DNA of 64,000 nucleotides from Acanthaster planci (lineage: Eukaryota; Echinodermata; Asteroidea; Valvatida; Acanthasteridae), in the NCBI RefSeq assembly GCF_001949145.1, contig NW_019091394.1, positions 545,758 through 609,757 of the forward strand, written 5' to 3'. The notes below the pieces were generated by a model. The model searched no databases. It was not told the origin of the DNA and saw nothing but the letters and a program-made list of their open reading frames with translations. Both the position numbers and the translations under genes were made by a program. Every line of letters begins with the position of its first letter. Positions within the stretch are counted from its first letter, which is position 1. Positions 12,901-27,900 of this stretch are shown here, one piece after another.

Positions 12901-15900
12901 ATTGTATGGGTGTTTCCATGTTACGGGTTGCTTTTCTCAAACGTTGCCGCATATGGAACAGAAACACTAATGAAAAATTTCAAACAATTTTGCAAACATT
13001 TGATTGGCTGCGCAAAAAACCCTACAGACTTTAACTAGAAGTCCTAAAACATGTTTGTACCAATGTGATTAGAATTCGTTGTTGCCAACGTGAGATAATT
13101 ACATGTAAAGTTGAACTTGGACAAATAAAGTAGGGAAAGGTCACTTTGCCCATAATGTGGTAATACTCTGGACTGCTGTTTACCACCCACAGAAACTTGA
13201 ACTCCTGCCAGGGGAAAAGCAAACTGTACCAACTGTTAGGTTGAACCCTGTCCAAATTTTCACATGTGCACTTAACTATTTCACAGGGAGCAATGCTCGG
13301 CTAGGAAATAGGGTTATCTTTACTACTGACGTTTGATCTCGGTCTTTGGCATGGCCTGAGACACGTTTCGGTACAGTCCCCCACAAAATGGAGGGGAACA
13401 CCTGAGCCGACTGCTGCTCCAGGGGTTCTGAGGGGGAAACCTTGCACTGCATCTCAACTCTCCTCATCAACTTCTTTCCCGTCCCGTTATTTTTCCTTTG
13501 GAAACTGCAGGTGACCTCTAGGGGGCACAGTAGCTGGTGTCATAAACCCCAAATCTGTTTCACAGTGGAATGTCTCCCCCTGAGGCACAAAGCACAGAGC
13601 ACAAAAATGTCTGCAGGTAGCAGGTGGGCCATGGAATATGATTACTTTCACCTGAGGGAATAGAGCCACGTGGTAGACTTGACAGAGTCCAACCACTATT
13701 TATAAACAGTACCTTTTGAGTATAATCTTGCAGTCATTTCCAGATCAAGCGGATCCAACCTAAATCCTGAACAATTCTCAAACTGATTTCACTGAAAAAT
13801 TGGATACATCAATCTCCTCCAAAATCCTTCATTATTTCTTGCATACATGTATGCCCACTGCCGCCTCCTTCAAAATTGTCCCGCAACTCCTCCCATTAAG
13901 TTGAGTCAGTGCAAATGGTATCCTGGAACAGTGGGGCTGATTTCATAGGCCTGAATTTATGCACGACCGAGCATTAACAATGCATGCTTCAACCCATGAC
14001 CTAAATTAGACTCTGTGAATCCTACAAGTATAAAATCAGCAACGCATGTTTACCACACAACCTCAATCCTCCAAAATCCTTCAAAAACCATCCAGACGAT
14101 TCGGGAGAATTTTGGACGGTTAGGGTTAACGGGGAAGATGGCCTGATACCTGAATCAGGCATTTATAGATGTGGTTTTTAGTTTATACAGAAGACTGCTT
14201 TGTGTACCGTCTATAGCCATGCTATACACTTTTGCCCAGAATGGACTTGCCTCAATGCTATCCGCTTCTTTCATTATTTCAAAGTCAGAAATTCTGTAAC
14301 TTTAGCATCAACTGTGACATTGGAAATTCCAAGTATTGTACATGTACATGCAGTATATGTACATGTAGTACTCATCCAAAACAGACACTTTCAAGGGATG
14401 CGCATATACAGCAGGTGCGTGGGCACACGGTGCCATTCATCATCGTGTCTCTGTTGTCAGCGGTTCACACTCTATAAATTCCAGTGCCCCAATGAGAAGG
14501 TGATGTTCATTTCGAATGCAAGGGCCACAGTGTCTGCCATACCCCCAAGAGGATACAGCAGGGTCGGGTCGTAACTGAAGTCAAACTGCTTGAGAGAGGA
14601 GCCAGCGCTGTTCAAATGTTCAACTTCCTATCCTCGAGTGGCTCTGCATAGATTTTAATCAGACTGACAGTTTCCTACAAGCTGCGTCCCCTCATGTCTG
14701 CATGCACCTATGTACCGGATTCTCACTTCTTACATGTACATGTATGTAATAACCCTTGCGCTGTGTGATCGGTGTCTTGATATCCGTTCCGTAATAGACT
14801 GCTCATTCGCAGCCATTCATTTTGACGGAGAGAGGCACATAGATTGCTCCAGCTGGGACACGAATACACCTCTGTAATCTAATGAAATGTCGCACCTCAG
14901 CGCCGCAGACAAAAAAACAAAAAAAACAACCTGGCCTGGGACTCAGGAGAACGGACGTAATCCCTGTCTGCACCAGTGCTGAGCAGCGTCGTTCCCCTCC
15001 TTTTTTTGTGTGGCCTACTTAAGGTGGAGAAGTGACGGCAGTCCTCCAAATCCTCATTGCATTATTTTTTTTTTGGCATCGTCCCTGCCAATTGCCGTGC
15101 TCAACTGTCATGATTAAATTGTTGCCGCAAGGGCTCAGAGGATGTAGCGGTAGAACGAGGAAGAACATTGCCACGGAAATTGCTGCCAACAGGGCGATGT
15201 ATCTCGGCCGAAAGGAACGAGATGCCACAAGGATCCATCCGTATTAGTGTGTCTTGACCAGATACCGGTAGATATTTCCTTGATTTTCTCTTCCTCATTT
15301 TTATTCGGCAGTTTGCAAATCTTGATTGTGGTTGCCGTGGACAACCTGAAGGAAATTACAGATTCTGTAAAAATCCTGGTTAAATCGATTGCCCACTGAT
15401 AAAATTAGAGGACCATGGGGCTGGTGATCTTTTTCAAAACACGCATGTACACGTGTATCTACCAGATACATGTGCATGCTGAGTAGAAAAAAAAAACAAG
15501 TTCAGAGGTCGTCAGGAATATTTGATGCAGATTTTACTTGCTGTAACAATTTTTATGTTTACAACGTAGTTGGAGTGGGTATATTGCCTCGTGCATAATC
15601 AGACTTGTAATAACTATACAAGCGTAAACAATTATGACTTGACAATCCAGTCAAGTCGGCTTGGATAATTGCCACAATCTGCCTACACAAGATACCGGCA
15701 GTTTGACAACCAATACACGTAGGCCCCTACTTCTGGTTGATCTGAATGTTCTTCAAGCATTTAAGAATGAGCCACGTAAATGACTGGCAATCCATTATGT
15801 GCTCAGCCATGCATACAACAGGCCCTCAACCTAGCAGATCAATGATTTGTAATCACTATATTAAGGTTCAGGGCCACGCAGACTTCAACTAATGGCCATT

Positions 15901-18900
15901 TGAAGATGGCTGGCCTTCTGTTTCCAGAACACAATAGACGAATGGTCTATAGCTATTTCCTCTTCCCAATTAATAGAAAAACACAGTTGAGATACTTGTA
16001 CAAGTGTAGTGTAGGGATATCTGCATGCTAACTTGCTTGGTTCAAGTTGGAGCTATTTTTTTTTTAAATGGAGTACTGGGGACGATATTGAATACTCAAA
16101 TTAGAATGTACATGTTAATATTGGAAGCATTGGTGGCAAGAGAGGCACACATCCTCCGTGTACCAGATTGGGTTGCTCCGATGTCACTTCAAGTTTGCCC
16201 TAACATCAATCTCGATAAAAGGGGGGGGCATTATTTGCTCTGGATTCTGGGATTGCATTTGACAAATGTCAAAGGCCCTACACGTACATGTATGAATCAA
16301 GATTTTGCACAGTACAGAACAATTAGTCCACTTTGACCCTTGCCCTCTCTTTGACCTCATTATTGGGGGATAAGCTTCCTTGAAATAATGATCAGGAGCA
16401 GGAAAAGATTTGCTTGTTGGAGTGCTGGATTTTAAAAAAGAATTTCAGACCATGACTACATGTGTTTAGAAAGTGAAAATAGGGCAGCCGAAAGGGGATT
16501 TCTAAATCGTTAACTTTCAAGGGGTTGACTAAGGGAACCACGGATACATGTACAGTACATGTTTGTGTGTACATGTGCTACACACAGGCCTATCAGGCCA
16601 TTTACTCCAGAGCCAACATTATCTACTTTAAGTAATGCATGCAAAATTCGTAGGCATTCTAGCAGTAGATTAAGCAATGTCTGGAACTGTGAGGTCACAT
16701 TGCTAGTCACGGGAGCAGCCATGCTGACGACAAAGACACCTCCCTGGCATTGTGCGCCCCTTTGACAACCTTGTTTTTGTAACAAATTCTGTTGAGCATA
16801 CACGAAATAACTTTTGAGCGTGGCAGTTTGCAAGCAGTGTTTCAAGTTTCACACCCCGCACCAACGTAATGCCTCTCTCGCTTTCAGATTTACTTTCAAC
16901 TCCAGTTTTTATTTCCCCCAACTGTGAGACTGAATTCCTTCAAGCAAGGTCATTGTCTCTCTCTTTTTTTGGGGGGGGTCTTCATTTCGTTTTTTGTTAA
17001 ATTGCCCTTCCGTAATCTGGTCAAAAATGTTGCCTGTAGCATTTGGGCTTGTCCCCACTTCTTTAGAAGTATATACAAGCTGGCTAGGTTATAGCCCTAT
17101 TGTGGCACTGGCCCAGTGGCACTAACTAGATACACTGCACCTGGGGAATATGTCTGATTTTTTATGAGGGAGTGTGCGAACTACCTGAACTACCAGCTGT
17201 AGAAAATTGCCGAAAGATTCTCGCCTCCTGAAATGTCAAGTTGCGGTTGGTGATCATAACAGTGTTCCTTGCCGAAGACCAGATGTAGAAATTCTGCAGA
17301 TTTCATCGCTACGGGAGCTACGTGGACATAATCGATACAGAACCTCGCGCGACGCTGTGCAGCATGCCGCTGCCAGTTCTGCTGCAGTAGGGTTCAAATC
17401 CATGAGTTGTTTATCCAAATGTTTGAAGGGGATTGGCCGTAAGTCTAATTGACGGCTGGGGCTGCACTGTTAGTGAAAAGGAAATAATTGATGGAAGAAA
17501 CATTTGCCAAAATCCCCACCCCCCCTGGGAAGTACATTTCTGGTTTTTCAAAGCCACATCAATCTTACCGCTCTTTGTATGGGGAACTTGTCAGTATCAA
17601 TGTTTGTTTACTTTCAAAGCAGTCAGATTTTCCTTTCGCCAATTCTTTGAAGAAAGGGGAAATAATGGATACTTCTCTTGTTGTCATTCAGAATGAGTTT
17701 GGGCTCTTGCTGAGAAAAAAAAAAACTAAATCTGTTATTTGTTGGAGAGGTCTTGACATGTAGTTCCATGGAAACACTTGTGCAAAACATTAAGTGCTCC
17801 GGGATATTAAAAACCACCAAGACTGCAAATTCCAATCAATTAATGGTGTACTTGAGTTTGCCACATTCCAAACCTACGTGTGTATGCTGTCCACTATAAA
17901 GAAAAGATACGACAAATGGCATATTAGTTTAGAATGTTGAAGAACTGCTCTGTACGTGTGCATGGATGTATGAAGATGAATTTGGAGTAACTTCAAATGT
18001 GTATCTGAATCATTGAGCCGCTCAAGAAGCTTCGACCTTTCCTGGATTCATTCTGGAGTGGATATGCGGGAAACTAGATCCGGGGGGAACAGCATCTCCT
18101 TGGTTTTTCAGAACTCAGGACTGCCTGTTATCTATTTTTTGTGCGGCACGTGTCCATTCCGGCCAGTCGACTCGGTGTTGAACAGTTCCTAAAAGATGAG
18201 AATTCCGCTGTTCGCTGGTCATGTTCAACAGAAAAAGAAGGGAAAATGTTCACACTGTCGGTTGTATGTAGCGCAAGTACTGTATGTCAAACATTTACAA
18301 TACAGTTTACATGTACAAGACTTAGTCACGTTGATGTACATGTCCATGTAGCAATGGTGAACGTTGGCTGAAATCCACAGCCAAGATTTGATTTGTGTAC
18401 TCACACCACCGCAGGCTCAAGGCTCAGTACCACAATGTTTCCCACTTGATATTCAGAATGATCCCTCCTTCCCCCCTACCCTTTTGTGTGTCCATTTTTT
18501 GAGAGAGAGAGAGAGAGAGCAGTAAAAACTCCTGGCGGATTGTTTTCTCAGTAAACACGGCCCTCCATTCATGGACCAGGGACCGCTGTAGCAATGCCTG
18601 CCTCGCTACCCCCTCATTATGCAGGCATGGCTTCTCCGTGGCTCGGGGAAACGACTGGGTACACTTACATGGGAAATCAGTACACAGAAGAAAAAGAGAT
18701 AGGCTGGATGAGATAGTCAAGTGGGGGGGGGGACTGGGTCGAAAGTTTGCTGAAGGCGGTCAACTTGCTTTGAAGCGGGGCCAGGTGTCAGGTCCGCATG
18801 TGCAGTAAATAAGGCACTGGCGGGGAACCGAGGTTCAACTGTGATTTTTCAAGTGGGCTGTTGAACACCAGTGCTGGTGGCTATCTTGTATACTTACATG

Positions 18901-21900
18901 CACAAGGACTGCTGTGTAGAATCATGGAGGAAGGAATAGATAATGCACATGCACAGTGGCCGTCATACTGGTACATGTACATATAATGTACATTGTACAT
19001 GTACGTGCACTATGCTGAATTTCTGCATGTACATGTATTAAGCCAGCTTTTCAGAATGTGTTGATTTTATCAATTTATGTGCAGTTAATGAAGTAACTTC
19101 CCACCAGAACAGGAAATTACCATAGGAAGTTGTGCTTGGGGCTTACTGACGTGTGTTCAAAATATGGCGGAGTCAATTTAAATTATTCACTATTTGAATG
19201 TTTGACCTTCAGTTAAATTGAAAATCTGAATATTCAGTCGTACTGACCAGCAGATTCTTGAGGAACAAATCACACGCAAAATCGGTTACAATAATGCACA
19301 CAATTGTACATTATAAACAACGTAAGGGCTGTACATGTCTGGGATTATCTCCTGCCACAATTTAGCAAGATTTCAGAGATGAACAGTACTTCTTGCCCTG
19401 TTGAAAATTTTTATCTCTTTTAAATTGTTTAATGAATAATTTACTTTGTGAATCATCGTAAGATTTCTGTCACTTGTCATTTGAATCTGCTTGAAACAAG
19501 CCTCCATTGTGCATTTTCCCTCATTTAAAACAAAAGATTCGAACCAAAAAAAAATTCACCCTCCCTTTTCATGAATTTTGCATTCGAATATTCAAATTCG
19601 GAAAATAATATTTGATAATGGATCAATTATTCGGCACAGCCCTAAAATTGTCCAACATGTTTGAGTTGATGCAAGCAGGTCAAAAGCTTCACCCTTCCAA
19701 AAATCGCAGAGCCTGAGAATGAACTTGACCACCTGATGGAAACAGTTCGGAGAAATCCTCCGTTCTCAACCCTTTTAGTTAAGTACCCAGTACTGTCCAC
19801 AGCCTGCCCAATTGTTGACATGTAGAAAGGCACCGGTGTCCTGAGAAGGTAGGACAGGAGAAAGTAGACTATGGACATTCACAGTTCCACTGATCAATAA
19901 GCCGGACCCGAGGATGCGCTAGGCAGGAAACCTTTCCCCGTGTTTATTAGAAATCCGACACTGCATTACATTACTATTGTGTATTGTATTACTCCACATG
20001 ATGAAGTCATTAGCAGCACCATTGAGCATGCAGTGCATGCACTTGTAGGTCGAGTTTCAATATTTTGCTCCTTTTTGTGCCGTTGACGTGACGTGCATCG
20101 TTGCACTCATCTCCCGTCTGCGGGCCTTGTCCTGCATGAATTCGCTCGTGCACATCCAGCCCTCGCTAGCACATTTTTAAGGCAGATGCCATTTTCTGTG
20201 CTGTCACATTCAGACGCGCATCAGAGCCTTGTCAGTTCCAAACACGCATCCGGTTCTGAGCATGAGGGTTTTCTGAGCAAGTTATTTGCCATACATTAAC
20301 AGGGATGAGAACCTCAGTGCTACCCAGCTGTCCCTCTCCCCAAAAAGAAGACGAAAGAAAGAAACCCACACTGGCAGATGCATAGGCTGTCCTATAGCTT
20401 CGTCCTCATGCCCTCCCTGTGCATTCAAAACGTACGGCAGAGTCACCGCATGCAGATGTAATCCCACTCATTCCTGGCAGCTTACACTCCCATGATCCCT
20501 CCCAGCGAACCCGCTGCGGTAATTTCTAATAATATTGGCCGGGCTAATTGCATCACATATTCACCTGGGCTCCCCCAAAATCAAATTTTCGAAGCTTGTA
20601 AGTTAAGCTTCCTGGGAGGGCCCCGTGCTGACCTCCATTCGAGGTTTTGAATACCGGGACCCCTGGCTGTGTCTTTGGGAACGTGTTGACTCGGTGAATT
20701 TTGATCTCAAAATGAAATGCAGCAGACGGGTTTGTCAGTCAGAAGGGTAAGACACTGTTGAAAGTCAATGGAATCATCTGCTCACAAGTTGGTCATCCCT
20801 TCCAATAAGATTTCCACAAACTCTGAAAACATTGGTAAGAAACTAATACAAGCCTGTCACCCCTCATCCAAAGCTCATTTAGACATTGTTACATTGTATC
20901 ATGAACTCAATCATTATCATTGTGCCTTTTGGTCACAGTTCCACATTAGGTCATTGAAAAGATAGAAGCAAAAAATAAGCGAAGAATAAAAAACAAAAAA
21001 ACAAGGTTGAAGTCTGACCATTTTTACAGGATACAAATAAACAGACCTTTTACAAACATGCAAATGACCAAATTCTTGTTAATTGCTGAGGCAATAATTT
21101 CACGATGGATTTGAAAATAAAAAGATTGGTCTCGATCGTTGGCCTTTATCTGAAAACTGCCTGAGATATCTAACTTGTGGAGAGGTGAATTGGGTAAGTA
21201 GGTTAATTGGCATTTCTATTCCCTCAAGCGGGGGGGGAGGGGAAGATAGCTTTCCATGTTTGTGGCCAGACTTTGTTTAGTGTGTAATACCATCCCAAGG
21301 CTCATGCACATAACAAGATTCGCGTTGTCCTGTCCGCCCTCGATATGCAAATCGTCTTCATTGTCGATAATCCTAATTTCACGTCGGCGTGCGTGTGCTT
21401 GATTGCATTTTGACTTTGCGTCAGTATATATATATATAAAAAAAAAATCCCGGCTGAGACTGTGTTATTTACGCCAGAGAAGTTTTTACGGGAGTGGCTC
21501 TGCAAGGAATCATTAAATGGCAGTGTTGAGAAAAGCAAGTGGATGGCTTTCACAACTGTTCTATGTTTGTTCAACAGTATGTGTCCTTCAGTGCCTACGG
21601 AGAAACCAGAAGCAAAGAATACACTATAAACCTCAAACACTAAAATTTGCTACATAAACCCCGTGTAGCATTAGTGTATTCCTGTTTTATTATGCTGTCG
21701 TTGTTTTGCTGAATTTTGCACTATTATTGTCATTTTAAAACTAGAAAAAAAAAGTCCCCCTAAAAGCGAACGATCCTGTCAATCTCTCTTTTTATGGTTC
21801 ACAACTCGTTAATTACCCATTTTTGTAGAGTTGTGACCACTCATCTATTTTTAACCCAAACTTCCCCAGTGCAGACAGAAATAATTGTGCAACTGTCAAA

Positions 21901-24900
21901 AAGTCCTCGACCGGTGAAAAACCTTACCCATGCGAGAAATCAATGATACTTAATATCCACCCAAAGCGGCCAGAACATTGCTATCCCACTTTTCACAGGG
22001 TGCCGGATCCCCCCTTTATTCATTGGACCCACAGCCCGGAGAGGAAATAAAAAAAAAAAGGCCCTTTGTTGTTTGGAGTAACTAGTAGAGCGATGAAGGG
22101 CTTTGTTGTTGCGATTGAAAAGCACTTACAAAACACCGGTAAGAGGATCTTTTACAACTTGTCAGCACCTGAAAATTACTCTGCAGGCTGGACGAATCTG
22201 CTGCAAGTTGAAGAAGTTGACATTCTTGACCCTTTTGCAAAAGTGAAAATCTTGTTTGACGGGACAAACATATATATGTACCGGTACACGTGACACAAAT
22301 GTCACCTTAGATAGTCAAGATATGTGTTCATGTATACTTATCAGATTGAAGGTAGTCTCCTGCAGCTTTTGCAGACAAGTATCAACGCTCCGGGTTAAAT
22401 AAACGACCTTCTGGGCGGATCAAAGATAGATGGATTTTCCTTTCTTGTACAAGCAGGCTGGCTGAGCATAGCGGGGATGTTTTGTCCTCTTCTTTGGGGG
22501 GAGTGGAGAGATCTCATCGGTCAGCAGGGAGGGGGCAGGGAGGCACCTCAGCAAGTAGTTGGATTACGGGACGTTTGATAAGACAAGCTGACAACACTCG
22601 CAACTCCCCCCCCAAAAAAAAGTCAGGGATGCTTCTGTATCCTGAAGCTGCAAGATCTGAGCAGCGGATAAATGCAAAAAACAACATCGCGCCAGCCGTT
22701 TGGTGTAGTCTGTTGCCTCAAGATACTCGTCATTGGTTGAGGAATTATGGTAGAGCCCCTTCATGGAATGAGTAGCGATCCTAATACCCAGTCTGGTAAT
22801 AGGTACTGGTCTACGCACTGTGTGTGTGGCCTCTATAGGGATTGCACCGTGAAGAACTTAGCCGGGAAGTGAGAGGATAATGCTCGCAAATTGTATGAAG
22901 GGATAATAGTGTATGCCCAAACTATCGATAGACATGTAGAAGAAAAATAAGGTACTCAGGATAAAAGGGTACATCCCAACTGTCTTACCAATAGAGGCCT
23001 CATTCATGAGGAAGCCATTTTTGATCTTGTGCCCTGAATCTGTTCTGTAAGGTGTAAACTGTCGGTATGCGTGGTGCAGCTTGAGCCTTCCTTTCATTAT
23101 TTTTTCCAGGTCAAGCTTACAACACGGAAGTGTATTTAATCACAAATACGAAATTATTCATTAGAGCAGATGGTTACTTATTTGCCGTGAAATTTATTTT
23201 TGTTATATTCCTACCCTCAAGTTCTAAAATGAAGAGTTACATGTAACTTTGCTTTCAATAGATGGATTTCACATTAGCCCCATTTGCGCATATCCGCATC
23301 GAAACTGAGGCTCTCTGTGTTGAACTTCGTCGTGCACGCCCGCGGAGTCCACACAGTACATGCAGTATCCGGTTCGTAAGTGTGACGCCACTTCAGTTTA
23401 AACCACGCCCACTGCACAAGATACATTAGTACGTTAGTTCGCGGTAAATTGCCATTGTTTTTTCCTTTGATTTCATGCGTCGAGTCATTCTGAAAGGCTC
23501 TTCAACAAAAATTTGGAGCCTGAAAAGTCTGAATTTAACACACCTTTATGTATTTTGTGTCTTAACTCCTTACTTTCAATCGTTTGATCGTATTAAGAAT
23601 TGAAGCTGACACATACAGCCTCATTTTCAAACGCAGAAGTGCGCAGATCGACGCTAAAAGCGTCGTATTGGGATCCCTCTATTTCAATATGCTGGACCCG
23701 TGAGTTAAGTGTGAACATTGCATAGTACTCCATAAGAATGTGCATGTACTGTGTGGTTCATGTGGTCCTACATGTGCATGTACTGTATTTACATGTACAT
23801 ATGTACATGTATATCCTGTACTTTGTACATGTACATGCCCTGAAAAACGCCTTGCTGCAAGACGTTTGCTGGGTCTTGTGTTACGTATGGTAATTAGATG
23901 TTTAGCCTGTGAAATGATCTGCTTTCGGAGGTTGCACGTGTCCAAATCAGAAGCATTGGTTAAACCTTTGCCGTACATGTATACCTTTGGTGTCACCCAC
24001 TCCACGGTGTGGCTACCAACGGGACACCACCAGTTATTGGCCACTTGATCTTCGATCCCTCGCTGCTGTGTTCGCGGGTACAGATGACAAACAATCGGGG
24101 ACGATCTTATTCTAATCAATCTCGGTCACGCCGCCACCTTCCAATATCATGAACATTAATCAACCCTTGCAACCTTGCCCCAGCACAGGGGAAAAAAATT
24201 TCAATTTAGTTTAATCTGGATGATCCCGCGATTCGTCGGTTCTGTTCTGACGCGCAGCGCTGTCCCCTTTCTTTTTTTTTTTTAATTACATGGTAGTCGT
24301 GATGAAGTAGTGGCATTAAATAGGTCTCTCAATGAAGGTGTATTGAGCTGTAATGCTGTACAAATGTTTAGATTGCTCGGGCGTGATATGCTCGTATCAA
24401 ATTCTCAGTGATGATAACAGCTGAACACATAGCTGAGTTGAGCATACACTCGTGTGTGTACAGCACACGCAGTGCAGAGATGTGCGCCATTGTGGAAAGT
24501 GCACTGGCGTTCTTGACAAATTGTACATTTCAGCAATGTCAGGCAGCTGGACACGTTAAGAACCCTTGGGTGGCTGATTTGCTGAAGAAATTGCATTCCT
24601 TATGTGTTGCTCATTTTTTGGTGGTTGCTTCTTTTGTTTATTTTTGCTCCACCGTCGACAAATGACAAGTATAAACAATCGGTCTGTGGGTCAAACCCAG
24701 TGGTCTGCCACCGATCTGGTGCACCTTTTACAGACGAAGCTTTCAAATTCAAAACTAAAGGATTCGGGCATGGACTGCCCAACCGACATACCGTAGAGCT
24801 GCCCTGTCAAAGCAAACACAGAGTGTAACTCGTGGAGTGTTGATTCACACTGGTTTGAGGTGATATCCTTGAAGACACACTCAGCACATTTCCTCTGAGC

Positions 24901-27900
24901 TCTTGGTGTGAGTCAAGCATTGTCCAGTAAGGCCTTATCATAACAATAGAGGCATTGCAGATGTAATAGTCATGGCTAGACTGGCACAAGTCCCTCACTT
25001 ACCCCATGGCTGCTCTAAACACAAAGTCCCACTAATTACCAACGGAAAAAAAAGTTGCATAACTGGAGTACATTTTGTGTACATGAGGACAAATGCGTAC
25101 ATAAAAGTTTCACTTTAATAGCTTCAAGCATGAGAACTTTATTGCATCACCATTTAAGATTTTTAAGTCTATTTAGTAATCCAGTTTCTTTGAATTCAGT
25201 GGTTGGCGGGGATTCTTTTGTTGGCCAGATTGATGTTGGAAGCCATTCTCAGTTTTATCTTTCAAGTGTCCTTTGTTCAGGTACCTGTACGTGTACCGGC
25301 ACTCTGATGCCATCCATCGGTGGCAACTTGTCAAAGAACATGTAACCGTATGTCTCAAATGGAAATCATTCATTAAAATTTTTGTGTCCAGAAGTACGGT
25401 ACCATGACTATTTTGACGGTGAATATGCAGAACGGACTGGTGCAAATCTAGTGTGACTCATTCAGTATTCTCTCCCTCCTCCCCCCATATTCTTGGTTAA
25501 GAGCAGGGGGGCAGTTGCCGTGGCAATATGCATAATATATGCTAATCACTGATAATCATACAGATGGGCCTACCGGTACATGTATGCATCAATATCTGTC
25601 AGCAGCAATTTGTCTTAATCAATCACGTAAAAGATGAAATTGCCACTGCAGTGACCCAGGTCCTTGTAATGATCGCTATTACATTCCTCAATTTTTCCCC
25701 CCCTGCATTTAGACTGGATGAATCTGGAAATCAGACACTTCCTGCATGTATGGAAATGATTTCCATATGATTTTGAACTGCCCGGGAGAAAAAAAGAATA
25801 TTCACTGGTGTGATTGAGCACATCTACTTGGGCACTATTCATTTATTTTAGTTATGTAAAGAACTCTGGGCGCTCAGTTTGTGTACATGAGTGCAGTGTA
25901 ATTAGGCAACAGTTTCGTGGTTATATACCGGTACATGTACGTGGGTAATTCCAGAAATTAGGGGTCCATCTTTTCTTTTTTTTTCCGTTTCCCTGTCACA
26001 TCTGACATATGATTTTGTAAGTTCAGAACACATTTTCCAATTTCCAAGAGTTAATTAATGCAAATTATCTGCCAAACAAATAGTAATAGTTTGAAATCAA
26101 TTCCGTTGATATTTCCATGCCAAATCACAAAGGTCAGATGTAACAGGGACACAAAAAGTCACACATTTGGACCCCTACTTTCTGGAATTACCCACCTACT
26201 AGTAAAGTTGTTTGTAAATGTACTGTGCAGTTTCCTCCGGGGAAAGTGTACATGTTCATTCATGCATATCTGTCAACGTAATGTCCATGAACTGATTGAT
26301 ATGGTTTGGTTTGTTGTCAGGTATTAGAATGTTCAAAGGACCTGTAAAGTTTGTGCACGCACGTTATGCTTGTTACCCGGTTATGAGGACAACACATGCG
26401 TTGAAATAAAGATGTTATTGGGACCAGAAACTTTATGGGGGAAAATTTTTTCCCCCCTGCAACGACTCGGTCTCAACTTTCATAATGAAAGAAATGTTCC
26501 CCTCGACACTGTGAGGGCCGGTCCAACTTATCTCCATGAATATGTACATCCAACTGCATTGGTGGATTTTGTTCCATCAGCCGTTTGTAAAATGAAGGTA
26601 AAATGTTTATGCGTATACAATGTATGAATTGTAAGAACTTTGAGGCACTTGTAGACAAGTTGGTTTTTTTTTTAAGGCTTATTTTTGGACTCTGACACTG
26701 ATTTCACTCTTGCCTATTTTGTTTAAAATTCATCTGAACTCGTATGCATAAGTGAATGGAGCCAGTCAAATGAAACAGAAATAAATGAGTGTGATAAGTG
26801 AGAAGGGACTTGAAAGTTGTAGTGGCGAGTCTTCAAGCTAATGACACCATTAATTGACCCCTTCCTGATTGAAGCATGACGAAGCCTTGATAACGTTTGT
26901 GACGTCTTGCCTTCCTCGCTCAGCACCTCTTGACAAAGCATTGGGTTAGCTAGGCGATGTTATGACAGTGATCCGATGTAGTCACTGGCTGTACGTCTAT
27001 ATGAATAATTCAGTCTTCACAAAGTCTCAACTGTTACGGAGGGCTGTACTGCATGATTCACGTCCATTTGTCTCGTGATTGAACCCTTTGACAGGTCAAG
27101 TATGTAAATATCTAAGGTGTTAATTTATGGCAGTTCCTCATTTCAGAGTAAGCATTCACCCTTCGGCAGGGAAGCCGAGCCCACTCATAAGAGAGTCCCC
27201 CAGATCCCCTGGTACTGGGGGGAGGGGGAGGAGATTGGTACCATTCCATCCGAGTGATTTCCCGCCAAGATAAGAACGCAGTAGAGAGTCATGCCAGGCT
27301 GTCCACTGATGTCCATCAGTATGGCTAGTTTCCTACATTTGGGCCGGATATTAGATTCTGTCAGAAAAAGTAACAGAAAAAGTGGCCATCCATCCATCCT
27401 TTGGAACGACTTGTATGGCCACCACAACGTGGACTCCTCCCCCACCCCAGCACCCGTCAGGTTTTTGTGCTTCAGAGCCATTTTGCATCAGTACACAAAC
27501 ATGGCATCATTATGAAAGCATACCATTTGCAGATTCTCCGTTTTTATTGAATCGGAACATGAAACGTGCGGTAGTGTACAAAAGTACAGTTAGAGCTTGT
27601 GCGTGTCCTTCAAAATACTTCGAACCAGTTTGTAGATTTAGGTTTGGAAGAAATTCGACATTACGACACAACGGAGAGCAGTTGTGTCTTGGGCTTTGTT
27701 TTTGTTTTTTTTTCTGAAAGTGTACATCATGGTATCTAAATGTCGTCTCTGGTTTTGTTCTGTTGCAGATTTTTTCAAAGAGTTGATCGATAGGGGTCAA
27801 TTGGATCTCCGCTACATGTTCACAGAAACCTACGGGTCGCTATACCAGCAGAACTCTGAGTTCTTTGATGAGCTCTTTGAGAACTTTCGCCGGTACTACC

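Larger units (their letters stand above)
10134..27768 (+). other. glypican intron 2 (17.6 kb)
   Basis: The largest intron, with donor GTAAGT and acceptor TTCTGTTGCAG. It contains the two MITE copies, a 30 bp perfect tandem duplication, GA and TA microsatellites, and TACATGTA clusters around 18970-19030 and 23740-23840. Open frames up to 146 codons occur (for example 23679-24119, minus strand) but consist of low-complexity repeat translation. No nested gene is recognised. Confidence 0.8.

Noticed and set aside
14100-14135. TTAGGGTTA-like telomeric words (also near 58636)
   Set aside because: Single, short occurrences, not arrays; expected by chance.
17385-17405. GGTTCAAATCC-like word suggesting a tRNA T-loop
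   Set aside because: No matching acceptor stem, D-arm or anticodon arm could be built around it, so no tRNA is called.
23679-24119. 146-codon minus-strand frame overlapping a 102-codon + strand frame
   Set aside because: Both are translations of the TACATGTA repeat cluster, rich in Cys-Thr-Tyr-Val-His, with no domain and no splice context.
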